Positions 1 to 8,726 of a DNA stretch of 64,000 nt are shown here, piece after piece. How positions within the stretch are numbered: the first letter of the stretch is position 1; every line of letters starts with the position of its first letter. The notes beneath the pieces are model-generated. The model saw nothing but the letters and a program-made list of their open reading frames with translations. It ran no database searches and had not been told where the DNA came from. The position numbers and the translations under genes are program-made. Location: positions 17,127 to 81,126 of the forward strand of contig NZ_JBHTKJ010000074.1 in NCBI RefSeq assembly GCF_042675965.1, in the 5' to 3' direction. The DNA is from Virgibacillus_R byunsanensis. Its GTDB lineage: Bacteria > Bacillota > Bacilli > Bacillales > Amphibacillaceae.

Positions 1-221
1 TCTCACTGTCGCATGTCCACTTTTAAGTCTAACTCTAATACAAGCGAATTTGAAACGGTTTAACGGGTAATTGCGCGGTTAGTTGCGAGATAAGGCTGTA
101 CAATCGTAGGTTATCGTTTACAATGGCGATAATAAAGGGAAGTGGTCATGTTACCGTTTTTCCGTCTGAACGTCCGTAAATATTAACGTTATGCCTACCG
201 GGTGCTTATCGAGGTTAAGCG
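1..221. other. Non-coding DNA left of a tRNA scar
   Basis: I see no credible reading frame on either strand here. The stretch stops where a tRNA-Leu 3' half begins at 222. If that half is an attachment-site scar, this DNA would be the end of an integrated element lying mostly left of the window. This is inference; no integrase is visible in the window. Confidence 0.35.
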
Positions 222-274
222 ACGACTCAAAATCGTGTTCCCTTGGAGTGCCGGTTCGAACCCGGCCACCGGTA
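222..274 (+). other. 3' part of a tRNA-Leu (CAA) gene, probable att scar
   Basis: The sequence reads as the last 53 bases of a tRNA-Leu. It has a 4-bp anticodon stem (ACGA/TCGT) around a loop with anticodon CAA, then a long Leu-type variable arm. A perfect T arm follows (GCCGG TTCGAAC CCGGC), then the acceptor strand CACCGGT and discriminator A. The bases upstream do not form a matching acceptor strand or a normal Leu D arm, so the 5' half is missing. Loss of the 5' half with a perfect 3' half is what remains at one end of an element integrated into a tRNA gene. A decayed tRNA is the alternative. Confidence 0.65.
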
Positions 275-343
275 TCTACTTTATACACACAAACTACAAA
301 ATATTATTATCGTAAGAGGAGGCTGGGATAAAACTCAGTAAAT

Positions 344-391
344 AAAAAAAGCGTGGCACTCACCCGTGTAGGTGACGTACCACGCTTTTTT
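344..391 (+). terminator. Hairpin terminator at the left end of the IS
   Basis: AAAAAGCGTGG pairs with CCACGCTTTTT around a short imperfect loop, and the hairpin is followed by a T run. It lies just inside the left end of the insertion sequence. Such hairpins shield transposase genes from outside transcription. Confidence 0.7.
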
Positions 392-475
392 ATATAATCG
401 TTTATTTTTACAAAACAAAAAGAACCCCTTTTGATAGAATAAAGTCACTACACAATAACTATCGGAGGGATTCTT

Positions 476-2177
476 ATGTTTAAAAATTATAACATAAATC
501 AAGTTGTTTTGTCGCTATATTTAGAAATAAAATTGGACAAAGATGATATTGCCTATGCGGTAAATGATGTTGTAACACAGGTTCCAGATGAAGCTTTCGC
601 TACCTTTTCCCGTGACACCGGATGTCCAGCCTACCACCCAAAATGATTATGAAAATAATCCTGTGTGCCTACACGCAGTCGGTTTTTTCTGGAAGAAAAA
701 TCGAAGGGTTACTTAAAGACAGTGTGCGTATGATGTGATTAGCTTAAGGATATGAACCAAGTTATCGTACCATCAATCGTTTTCGTGTGCATCCAGAGGT
801 CTAAAAGCTACTACGTCAATGTTTCGTGCAATTTCGCTGTCAACTTGTCCAAGAAAAACTGATTGAGGAAGAAGCAATTATTATTGATGGTACGAAAATA
901 GAAGCGAATGCCAATAAATTTACGTTTGTCTGGCGCAAAGCCACTGAAAGATATAGTGCTCAGTTAGTGGAGAGGTCCAACCAAATGTATGATGAATTAC
1001 TGGAACAAGAAATTATTCCAGGCATTGAACGCGAAAGTTTGGACGAACTTTCTACGGATGAACTCACAAAAGTAGTGGGACAACTGGACGACGTGGTAAA
1101 GAACCACAACAGTAAAATAGAAGCGAGTGAGGACGGCAACGAGCGGAAACAACTTCGATCGAAGCGCAAAGCACCGAAACAATACCGCAAACAATTTAAG
1201 GATTTTGTAGTGCGCAAACAAAAATATCGAAACGACATGGAAATCTTCGGAGAACGGAACAGTTATTCGAAAACAGATCATGATGCCACGTTTATGCGAA
1301 TGAAAGATGACTATATGAAGAACGGTCAATTGAAAGCAGGTTATAATGTCCAGGCTGCGACGGAAGGACAATATGTGCTCGCTTATGATGTATTTCCGAA
1401 CTCGACAGATACACGCACCTTTATTCCATTTCTCGATAACATAGAGGATAATTTCTTTAAGCTGCCGAAGCATATTGTCGCTGACGCAGGGTACGGAAGT
1501 GAACAAAACTACGAAGATGTCATGGAGAATCGAAAACGTACCCCACTGGTTACATATAACCAATATCGAAAAGAGAAGAAAAAGAAACACAAGAATAACG
1601 CTTTCCATACAGCCAATTGGGAATATAACGAGGAAGACGATACGTTTACCTGTCCAAATGGAAAACAATTGATGTTCAGCTACGTGTCCAATCGAACAGA
1701 CAAATACGGACTGACACGAACGTTTAAAGTTTACGAGTGTGAAGACTGTTCAGGTTGTCCATTGCGTTCTCAATGTACCAAGGCGAAGGAAGGAAATAAT
1801 CGAAAAATTTACTATACGAAAAATGGGAACACCAAAAAGAATATATTAGGCAGCTGCTTTCGGATGAGAAAACTGGTGAAATCTACGTCAATCGTAAAAT
1901 CGATGTGGAGCCAGTCTTCGGATTTTTGAAGGCTAATTTGTGCTTCACTCGCATGTCTGTAAGGGGCGAAGAGAAAGTAGAAAATGAATTAGGATTTGCA
2001 TTCATGGCGGTAAACTTGAGGAAGTATACCGCCATGAAGATAAATCAACCAATAGATCATGAAAGTAACCCAACGAAAAATGGTTCCAATCATCAAAAAC
2101 CGATGATTGGAACCATTTTTAAGTTATTTTTGGCTAGTTATGTCCCAGCCTCTTTGTATTTTATTTTAATTGATTGA
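476..2177 (+). pseudogene. IS1182-family transposase, multiply broken
   Basis: The gene starts at ATG 476 with a good ribosome site (GGAGGG) and an N-terminus typical of IS1182 transposases. The first frame stops at 644-646. Translation by eye shows that similarity continues in another frame with further in-frame stops before 826. From 826 a long open stretch (to 1929) holds the DGTKIEANANK core, followed by a Cys-rich segment. A second frameshift near 1830 moves the C-terminal part (EPVFGFLKANL) into a third frame, which reads through the right IS end to a stop at 2175-2177. With several independent lesions it cannot make an active transposase. Confidence 0.88.
2076..2120 (+). terminator. 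Hairpin terminator at the right end of the IS
   Basis: AAAAATGGTTCCAATCATC pairs perfectly with its complement across a 7-base loop, and the 3' arm ends in a T run. The structure is nearly symmetrical, so it should end transcription from both directions. It lies inside the right end of the insertion sequence. Confidence 0.75.
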
Positions 2178-2461
2178 TCTTTATTAATACTTGAATGTAC
2201 CCATAATAGCGGAGATATTTTAGTATCTACGTTAAACTAATAACAATATATGGGGGTGAACACATTTGCGGAAAATAATCGATTTTTTTGTCATAAGGTC
2301 GCAATGATTGTAATGATGTTCTACTATTCATTATGTTTTACAACTATATGTTTGCCTTTAATGTGGTGGCACTACAGAATTCAAACAGCAAATTATTATA
2401 ACCTATCAGTTTTTACACTATTAATTAAAAACTAATCAAGGAGTTGAGATTTACTTAATGG

Positions 2462-3039
2462 AATCGTTAGTAAACATAAGCAAAGCAAGACAGAAGCAAT
2501 TGTCAATCTTGCACAAAAAAACAACTTCAGTATTGCATTACCAACTCATAAACTAAAAGATGAAGTTTCTCAGCGTTTAAACGCTAAAAAGATAAAGCAT
2601 AAAAAAGTTCCAGAATTGCCTTTACTCCAAGAAATCATTTTCAGGAAAGATTGAACACCTATATAATATTGGAGCCTATAAGACGGTAAATAAATTTTTA
2701 AGACAGATTTCCAATGAAAACGAGGATGTAACTAATTTTCTACAAGAATTGGAAAAAGTAAAATCTTCTAAAAAAGAATTACTGCTTACAACGCATCAAC
2801 GAGCAATTTTTACAAATGACAATTCAAACTCAACGCTTATTTTCGATGAAGACCCGATCCCAAATCTTTTTCCAATATCTCAAATGAAAGTGTCCGATTT
2901 AGTGTTTGCATTTGCAAAGTTACAAGATAATGAAGTGAATAAGGATATTATTATTACATTGCAAAACGGGATATTAAATGCTCCAGTTGATGTTGTTCAG
3001 GAACGTTCATCTTTTTTATTGCCGTTTGTAAAGACCTAG
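2462..3039 (+). pseudogene. Broken gene with helicase-like motifs
   Basis: Two frames read as one protein. From about 2462 the frame encodes VSKHKQSKTEAIVNLAQK and runs to a stop near 2655. A second frame (about 2641-3039) continues with GKIEHLYNIGAYKTV, then LLLTTHQRAIF, then LIFDEDPIPNLF. The order of a TTH-x-R block before an IFDEDP block resembles a superfamily-2 helicase (motif Ia/II region), possibly from a plasmid- or ICE-borne gene. I do not recognise the exact family. There is no clear start codon or ribosome site, and the C-terminal half is missing. Confidence 0.5.
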
Positions 3040-3607
3040 AACAGACTACTGTAAAAAAATCAACCGTTAGTTCAAATGTATTAAGATTTCTAAACTGCGA
3101 CTATTTTATTAAGAAAAAATTCACAATACAGATTATATATTTTCAGCTTAACATAAGCTGGCTATTTTAATGATTGCAAAATGTTAATCTTCATTATAAC
3201 TATTAGTGCCTTTTAGTAATGAATAAAATAGTTAGTACCATTTATATCTATTATAATGATAATAAACATTACTAATGTTTAAAATGGTTATTAAAGATTA
3301 CTAATCGTTCATTTATTTCATTTTTTTTGCTTAATTTCGTATCATGGAAATAGTTTTTACTATCATCTTAGATATTAAAAAAAAGAAGAAATTACAAGAT
3401 ACCCGAAAAAACCAACATTTATTTTAGAATGGCTAAAACAGTCTCAAAACGGGAAATTCGGCATATTTTGAGCGTTTTAGAGAAGGTAAGTGTTGATGAC
3501 ACTTTATTGATGGTTAAAGGTACTATTTCTACAGTATGATGTCGCAGATTAAACAATATAAACACGAAAAACAATACATATATAATTGATAATGCTTGTC
3601 TATAGTA
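3040..3607. other. AT-rich non-coding stretch
   Basis: I find no supported gene here. It is very AT-rich and full of stops in all frames. Short fragments around 3410-3480 could be remains of coding DNA, but I could not assign them. It lies between the broken helicase-like gene and the fluoride riboswitch, which fits an eroded region. Confidence 0.5.
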
Positions 3608-3706
3608 ACGATTAGGTGATGGAGTTCACCATAACCGACAATATAGGGCTAATGACTCCTGTTAATGATATAGAGGTATACTTATGTCTTTGGCAGGAGT
3701 TTTTCT
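3608..3706 (+). promoter_or_regulatory. Fluoride riboswitch (crcB motif)
   Basis: GGTGATGGAGTTCACCATAACC is the hallmark first hairpin and bulge of the fluoride aptamer. It is followed, as in the family consensus, by GGCTAATGACTCCTG, whose CTCC can form the pseudoknot with GGAG in the first loop. The expression platform is visible: CAGGAGTTTTT (3694-3704) pairs with ACTCCTG (3655-3661) to make an intrinsic terminator that fluoride binding should prevent. The loop of that terminator is unusually long. The usual downstream target, a CrcB/FluC channel or a CLC-type fluoride exporter, is not intact here. Confidence 0.88.
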
Positions 3707-3847
3707 AGTTATGTGATAACTTCTATTATTGTAGGAGCTACTGCAGCAACAATTGGTCTAATAATTTATAGCTATTGTTACGCAGACAGTTTATATTTCT
3801 TTACCTATCCCCTGGGGGGGGTTATAATTACCGTAGGAGGGATTTGA
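3703..3847 (+). pseudogene. Possible remnant of a fluoride-exporter gene
   Basis: An open stretch of about 48 codons without a start runs from the riboswitch terminator to the stop at 3845-3847. It begins SSYVITSIIVGATAATIGL and looks like one membrane helix, followed by YADSLYFFTYP. This loosely resembles a central piece of a CLC-type transporter, a known fluoride-riboswitch target. The match is by eye only and the fragment is too short to be sure. The CsoR-family promoter lies inside its end. Confidence 0.3.
3800..3828 (+). promoter_or_regulatory. Promoter with a CsoR-family operator
   Basis: A -35-like TTTACC (3800-3805) and a perfect -10 TATAAT (3823-3828) are 17 bases apart. The spacer contains TATCCCCTGGGGGGGGTTATA, a C/G tract flanked by AT-rich arms (about 3806-3826). 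This is the kind of pseudo-palindrome bound by CsoR/RcnR-type repressors. The regulator gene follows at 3849, so it probably represses itself and the MATE exporter downstream. Confidence 0.65.
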
Positions 3848-3848
3848 T

Positions 3849-4121
3849 ATGGTTGATAATCATAAACACCGTAAAAGCATTGAAAACCGATTAGCACGTA
3901 TTGAAGGTCATGTTCGATCTGTAAAACAAATGTCAGTAGAAGGGCGTGATTGTGGAGAATTACTAATTCAACTTGCAGCAATTCGCTCGGCGGTTGACAG
4001 TTGCGGAAAGTTAATTTTAAAGGATCATTTACAGGGTTGTGTCGTAGATGCAGTTAAACATGGCGACGAAGAAAAGGTTTTGGAAGATCTAAATAAATCA
4101 ATTGACCAATTTATAAGATAG
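3849..4121 (+). CDS. CsoR/FrmR-family metal- or thiol-sensing repressor
   Basis: This 90-residue all-helical protein carries the family signature NRLARIEGHVRSVKQM at residues 13-28. The sensing residues Cys35, His60 and Cys64 have the same spacing as the Cu(I) ligands of CsoR. There is an extra Cys52, and there are His5 and His7 near the N-terminus, where RcnR/FrmR-like members carry ligands. The effector is therefore open: copper, another metal or a reactive small molecule. ATG 3849 follows GTAGGAGGGA. A MATE exporter starts 12 bases after its stop, so the pair is probably one operon. It likely binds the G-tract operator at 3806-3826. Confidence 0.88.
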   Translation: MVDNHKHRKSIENRLARIEGHVRSVKQMSVEGRDCGELLIQLAAIRSAVDSCGKLILKDHLQGCVVDAVKHGDEEKVLEDLNKSIDQFIR

Positions 4122-4133
4122 AAGGGATAGTAA

Positions 4134-5513
4134 ATGTTTTCTAACTCTAAAGATGTTGCTCTTGGAGAACTAGTAGATACAAGGGGAAAAATAAAAATTA
4201 TTCTACTGCTGGCTATGCCAGCAGTAATTGAGAACTTTTTTCAAACGATTCTTGGCTTTGTAGACACGTTGTTTGTTGCAAAGATTAGTTTAGATGCAGT
4301 TTCCGCTGTAGGGGTTACGAATGCTGTCTTAGCTGTGTACATTGCTATTTTTATGTCACTTGGAGTAGCAGTTAATGTTTTGGTTGCTAAATATATAGGA
4401 GCAGGTGATAGTGAGAAGGCAAAACATATTGGTCAGCAAGCAATCGTAATGGCAATTGTATTAGGAGTTATCTTCGGTGCCATAACATTCTTTTTTGCTA
4501 CTCCTTTGTTACACCTTATGGGGATTGAAGACAATGTTCTCGAACAAGGAACACTTTATTTCAGAATCGTGGCCATACCCTCTGTACTTATTTCTTTAAT
4601 GTTTGTTTTAAGTAGTATTATAAGAGGAATTGGCGATACAAAAACTCCCATGAAAATAACAATTGGTATTAATCTATTAAATATAGTGTTGGATTATGTA
4701 CTTATTTTCGGATTTGCACTCATTCCTGCACTTGGTATAGCAGGAGCAGCACTTGCAACCGTAATTGCTAGAACAGTAGGTAGTATCCTTTTATGGATTA
4801 ATATATCACGGTCAAAGGATCTGGGCTTTATAAAAGACTATTGGAAATTAGACCGCAAATACATTTGGGATTTAATCACACTTGGAACACCTGTAGGAAT
4901 TGAACGACTAGTTATGAGGGTTGGGCAAGTTCTTTACTTTGGCTTTATTGTAGTACTTGGTACAAATACCTTTGCTGCACACCAAATAGCCGGAAGTATC
5001 GAAACATTTTCCTACATGATAGCAGCAGGCTTTGCGACAGCAGCTACAATACTGGTTGGACAAAATCTTGGTGCAAATTCCTATAATGATGCAAGGGAGT
5101 ACGCCAAACTTTCAACGATGCTTGGTGTGGGATTAATGACTATTGTTGGATTAATTCTGTTTTTCTTTGGACGTTGGATTGGTGGATTCTTTACCAGTAA
5201 TGCGTCGGTATTAGATGAGATTCAAATAGCATTGCAAATTGACGCTTTTATCCAACCTATTTTGGCTGTAGTTTTGATTTTGACTGGAGTGTTTAACGGT
5301 GCTAGTAATACAAAGTTCCCAATGTATATTACCACTATTGGAATTTGGGGTATTCGTACGGTCTTTGTTTATCTATTAGGAATTTCATTAGGATGGGGCA
5401 TTGCAGGAGTTTGGATAGCAATTGGGCTAGATAATCTATTTCGTGCTTTAGTACTGTGGCAGCGTTTTAGAAGTGATCGTTGGATTAAAAAGGATAAGAT
5501 ACAAAGCGTTTGA
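4134..5513 (+). CDS. MATE-family efflux transporter
   Basis: This 459-residue inner-membrane protein has about 12 transmembrane helices in two related halves. It matches NorM/DinF-type MATE exporters, which use a Na+ or H+ gradient to expel organic cations and drugs. The N-terminal part reads AMPAVIENFFQTILGFVDT, with IRGIGDTKTPM near residue 160 and a similar NGASNTKFPM near 410, as expected for the internal repeat. It starts 12 bases after the CsoR-family gene and is probably controlled by it. That pairing is less usual than CsoR with a copper ATPase. It is not the missing EPS flippase, being a separate operon 4 kb upstream. Confidence 0.9.
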   Translation: MFSNSKDVALGELVDTRGKIKIILLLAMPAVIENFFQTILGFVDTLFVAKISLDAVSAVGVTNAVLAVYIAIFMSLGVAVNVLVAKYIGAGDSEKAKHIGQQAIVMAIVLGVIFGAITFFFATPLLHLMGIEDNVLEQGTLYFRIVAIPSVLISLMFVLSSIIRGIGDTKTPMKITIGINLLNIVLDYVLIFGFALIPALGIAGAALATVIARTVGSILLWINISRSKDLGFIKDYWKLDRKYIWDLITLGTPVGIERLVMRVGQVLYFGFIVVLGTNTFAAHQIAGSIETFSYMIAAGFATAATILVGQNLGANSYNDAREYAKLSTMLGVGLMTIVGLILFFFGRWIGGFFTSNASVLDEIQIALQIDAFIQPILAVVLILTGVFNGASNTKFPMYITTIGIWGIRTVFVYLLGISLGWGIAGVWIAIGLDNLFRALVLWQRFRSDRWIKKDKIQSV

Positions 5514-5731
5514 AAGTAGAAAAGTATATGGTGCTTCTGAATCTATAAGGAAAAAAACTATAAATTAAATGAAAATAATGGAATATAAGTTGGATATTCA
5601 GCAACTACAATATAATTTTTGGTTCGAAATCGAAATGGATTTCTTTCTATGAAACTAGAATTCAATAAATTATTATTTCGATATACGAGTTTAAAAGAAC
5701 TATAGTTTTAATAAGTAGGAGGAGGTTTACC

Positions 5732-6196
5732 ATGAAAACACCATATGATTCTTATAGGAATCTATATCCTGAGCAATTTTCAGATTCAAAAAGCATTACC
5801 AAAGTTGATTTAAGTAAGGATATGTTTGATTATTACTTAGAATCCCTGACTAGTAGAAGCCAAGAGAATTTGAAAACTTCTGTAGGAAGATTGCAGAAAA
5901 AGAAATTTGTCCGATTCTTATTGTCCAAACAGGCCCAACTGGTGGGGGAATAGTAAGGTTGTTACAGAAACCTACCCTGTTTCAGACGATATTTCCCTCT
6001 CTTGGTATAGTGGGATAGGTAGAGAGGCTTCAAAAGAAAGATGGGCTTTTGCCATTAGTGCCAAAAAGGACTGGAAGAGTAAAGTAAAGTCTGATGTAAA
6101 AAAATTGTAGGAACTGCTAGAGGATACAGTATTATTTATTTTATGAGTAATCAGTTTATTTCTGATAAAAAGAGAGCAGATCTCCGTAATAAATGA
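5732..6196 (+). pseudogene. Frameshifted fragment of an unidentified enzyme gene
   Basis: ATG 5732 follows a very strong ribosome site (GGAGGAGG). Three successive frames read as one protein. The first gives MKTPYDSYRNLYPEQFSDS and, past about 5860, continues in a second frame as AEKEICP and QTGPTGGG. That frame contains SKVVTETYPVSDDI and GREASKERWAFAISAKK, ending at 6110. A third frame continues GTARGYSIIYFMSNQF and DKKRAD until a stop at 6194-6196. The QTGPTGGGDSK and ERWAFAISAKK blocks recall an N-terminal domain of large proteins found in defence-rich regions. I cannot name the family. The gene is truncated exactly where an oppositely oriented fragment begins. Confidence 0.5.
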
Positions 6197-6286
6197 CACG
6201 TATCCGTAGACTTCATACCCTTTACGCTTAAAGTACTTGTTAATTGGTTTATATAAATCTATCTCTTTCAACTTCACTTTTTCCAA
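6197..6286 (-). pseudogene. N-terminal fragment resembling DUF2161 nuclease-like proteins
   Basis: On the minus strand about 30 codons read EKVKLKEIDLYKPINKYF, followed by KRKGYEVYG. This is close to the N-terminus of DUF2161/PD-(D/E)XK-like proteins (pattern LKExDLYxPVKxxLxxQGYEVxGE). The frame then runs into unrelated sequence at the junction with the fragment on the other strand. Only the N-terminus is left, so this is debris and not a gene. Confidence 0.4.
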
Positions 6287-6527
6287 TGCTAGCACCGTCC
6301 AGTTTTTGAATACTAGATTTAATTTTATCATATTAGTCTACTATTTATGGTAAATGGTTAAAAACTAGAAAGTTATTTCGAATATTGTAACGTGGGAAGT
6401 TTTATAGTAGTCCTATTTTTATGAGAAGAACTTTTTTCATGATATTGGTGTAGGACATGAATAATAATTCATATAAATTGGTATTAGAACCATGAGTGAA
6501 AATTTAATGAATAAATGGGGGATTATC

Positions 6528-8624
6528 GTGACAACTGTGAATGAACTGATTAATAAATCCTATTATCAAACGATAATGGATAAGCACGAAAAAAAGCATC
6601 CAATCAACATATTGGGTGAAATGTACATGGAGGAGATGGAGAAGCAGTGGCCCGATATATCTTCTATTCGCTATGCACAAGGAGAAGTATATTTCTTAAA
6701 CAAGGATTATGAAGCAGCTATTTATAAATGGGGAAATCCTTTAGAAGATCCATTCATTCCATGGGCACAAAAAAATATAGCAGATGCCCATTTGGAGATG
6801 GGGTTATTGGAGGAAGCTGAAAAATTCTACAAGGAAGTGGAAACACAGTCGGTTGAATTAAAAGCGGAAGTTTTATTACAGCTGTTTTCTCTATACATTC
6901 AACAAGGCAAACATGAAAATGCGGTTGATGCGATTAAAAACGCCGTTCAAATAGCTCCAGATTATTCCGATGTGACGAAGGTCGCTCAGACATTTTTTGA
7001 GAACTACAAGGATTGGGAAAACGCGGTTGAACTAGCAGTAAATGAAGCAATTCGAACAAAGTCGTATTCGTGGTTTGAGGTTTTACAAGGGTATGCGGAG
7101 CAAGGTCATATCCTAAACGATGAACCTAGCTACTTTAGTGAAGTGTTAACTACTTTATTAGCTATTGATATGTATCGATTTGAAAGCCTTACTGAAGTAT
7201 TGTGGAACAGATATAAACCTAGTGAGTTTTATATTCAGTGGCTAGAAAAGATTAATCAGATTATATTGAATAACAATGTGGAAGAATCGTATATGTGGAA
7301 GAAGCTTCCGAACTTATTTAAAACTTCTTACTTTGAGTTAATTAGTGGAAGTTTTCTAATAAGGGACATATCAGAGCTTATACAAAACCATTTAAAGAAT
7401 TGGCTGAAAATATCATCCGTTTCAGATACGTTAATTTCCTCAACAGCAATACTTGCTTGGGATGAGGTTTTCCAATCCGATCTAGATGCAACCTTGGTTA
7501 ATGAAGCAGCGTACCTTTTTGAAAATTCAAATGCTAATCCAAACGGCATACAAGAAGGAATGAATCTATTTGAATCTATTCAAGCTTGGGCGGAAAAGGA
7601 AGGCTTGTTAGATGATTTATCTGAATTTATGAAGCCGATGATCGAGGATTATAACTTAGAAGTGGCAAGTCCTTCTAAGATCCGAAGTATTAACAAAACT
7701 TCGATTGAGTTTCTGATTGAAAAAAGGGTAGAAGTGGAACATGGTATTAATGAAAAAATGAATTGGAACGAAGAATTCCTTGCAAGGCTGAATGGTCTAC
7801 ATCATCAGTTAAGGGATATGGAACAGGAAGAAGCTAACGTCATGAAAGCTTCATTCAGTCAAATGAAACTTGAATTCACTCAGAATATGACGAATAAGCT
7901 AACTAAACTCCTTCAGGATTGTTCTAAAATAGTACGTGAAGACAGTGATTTTAGAAAACTTCATATCGAGATTAATGATGAAATGAATAGGCAGATTGCT
8001 AATTATATGGAAAATACAGCCCTACATGATTTTAAGAATGCCATTCAGAGTTGGCTAGAGGATTGCGAGAGAGAGTTTAAAGATTGCCAAATAAACTTTG
8101 ACGAAATGAGCGAAAGTTTTAATCAGCAATATGGAGAAGAGAAGATTGTATTGGATGGTGACTTTAAGATATTGGATGATTGGCAGAGAGATTTGGAACG
8201 GATATCAAGGGGGATGGTACGCATTGAAAAAGCAAATATAATGCTGCGTAATAATCCTTCTCAGTTGTTGTTAAAAGGAGCAGGAAGGCTGTTAGGTTCC
8301 ATATCAAAAAGCAAAGAAAAACTCCATGTGTCTTATAAAAACTACATTGAAAATGAAGATTATAGCCAAAATATATTGGAATTAACAAATCCACTCAGAC
8401 AGCAATTAGATTTATTTGAGCGATCGATAGAGTGGGATGTAAGTAAATTTTTCTCCAGCTCACTTGATGTACTCACAAGTGTAAGTGAGGAAGTACACGG
8501 GGATATTGAAAAACACAAACATTTCCTGGATGTTATGCGTGAAAAACCTGAAATTTATCGTGATCCTCTTACATTGTTTGAATTAAGGCTTAGGCAATAT
8601 GAGTTGATAAATGGGATGGATTGA
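6528..8624 (+). CDS. Large TPR and coiled-coil protein, function unknown
   Basis: The protein has about 698 residues and no signal peptide or membrane helix. The N-terminal 200 residues contain tetratricopeptide-like repeats (for example IRYAQGEVYFLNKDYEAAI and AHLEMGLLEEAEKFYKEV). The C-terminal half (about 420-690) is charged, helical and probably coiled-coil, with a conserved-looking block RMVRIEKANIMLRNNPSQ-like near 575. I chose GTG 6528 because GGGGGA lies 5 bases before it. An in-frame ATG at 6492 has no ribosome site. It is a single-gene unit with a terminator after it. It could be a scaffold or a partner of a GTPase, but no partner is nearby. Confidence 0.75.
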   Translation: MTTVNELINKSYYQTIMDKHEKKHPINILGEMYMEEMEKQWPDISSIRYAQGEVYFLNKDYEAAIYKWGNPLEDPFIPWAQKNIADAHLEMGLLEEAEKFYKEVETQSVELKAEVLLQLFSLYIQQGKHENAVDAIKNAVQIAPDYSDVTKVAQTFFENYKDWENAVELAVNEAIRTKSYSWFEVLQGYAEQGHILNDEPSYFSEVLTTLLAIDMYRFESLTEVLWNRYKPSEFYIQWLEKINQIILNNNVEESYMWKKLPNLFKTSYFELISGSFLIRDISELIQNHLKNWLKISSVSDTLISSTAILAWDEVFQSDLDATLVNEAAYLFENSNANPNGIQEGMNLFESIQAWAEKEGLLDDLSEFMKPMIEDYNLEVASPSKIRSINKTSIEFLIEKRVEVEHGINEKMNWNEEFLARLNGLHHQLRDMEQEEANVMKASFSQMKLEFTQNMTNKLTKLLQDCSKIVREDSDFRKLHIEINDEMNRQIANYMENTALHDFKNAIQSWLEDCEREFKDCQINFDEMSESFNQQYGEEKIVLDGDFKILDDWQRDLERISRGMVRIEKANIMLRNNPSQLLLKGAGRLLGSISKSKEKLHVSYKNYIENEDYSQNILELTNPLRQQLDLFERSIEWDVSKFFSSSLDVLTSVSEEVHGDIEKHKHFLDVMREKPEIYRDPLTLFELRLRQYELINGMD

Positions 8625-8683
8625 TTTGAAGAACAGAAAGATGGATAACTATAATTTAAATTGTGATCTTGAATTCGCAATTA

Positions 8684-8726
8684 AAAGGCAGAAGTTGCTC
8701 TGTATGAGCTTACTTCTGCCTTTTTT
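8684..8726 (+). terminator. Intrinsic terminator after the TPR gene
   Basis: AGGCAGAAGT (8686-8695) pairs with ACTTCTGCCT (8712-8721), and a T run follows. It ends the TPR gene and isolates the EPS promoter region to its right. Confidence 0.85.

Larger units (their letters stand above)
317..2154 (+). mobile_element. IS1182-family insertion sequence, inactive
   Basis: The element is about 1.84 kb. Its terminal inverted repeats share GAGGCTGGGA on the left (319-328), matched by TCCCAGCCTC on the right (2143-2152). The ends have the GAGGCTGGGAC-like form common in IS1182 elements of Firmicutes. Inside are one transposase gene, broken by stops and frameshifts, and a strong hairpin near each end. 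The exact outer bases are uncertain by a few nucleotides. I could not identify a clear target duplication. Confidence 0.85.

Noticed and set aside
997..1668. Long minus-strand frame inside the transposase
   Set aside because: Antisense shadow of the transposase coding region, with no ribosome site and hydrophobic nonsense sequence.
2250..2435. A 61-codon reading frame after the IS
   Set aside because: No family resemblance; it lies in AT-rich eroded DNA and ends in the region of a broken gene. A GGGGGTG-like stretch near the start is not placed as a ribosome site.
4134..5513. MATE transporter as the EPS flippase
   Set aside because: It belongs to the NorM-like branch, sits in a separate operon with a CsoR-family regulator, and is 4 kb and a terminator away from the eps promoter.
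5972..6331. A 119-codon minus-strand frame
   Set aside because: Only its first 45 codons resemble a protein. The rest is antisense of the plus-strand fragment, so I recorded only 6197-6286 as a remnant.
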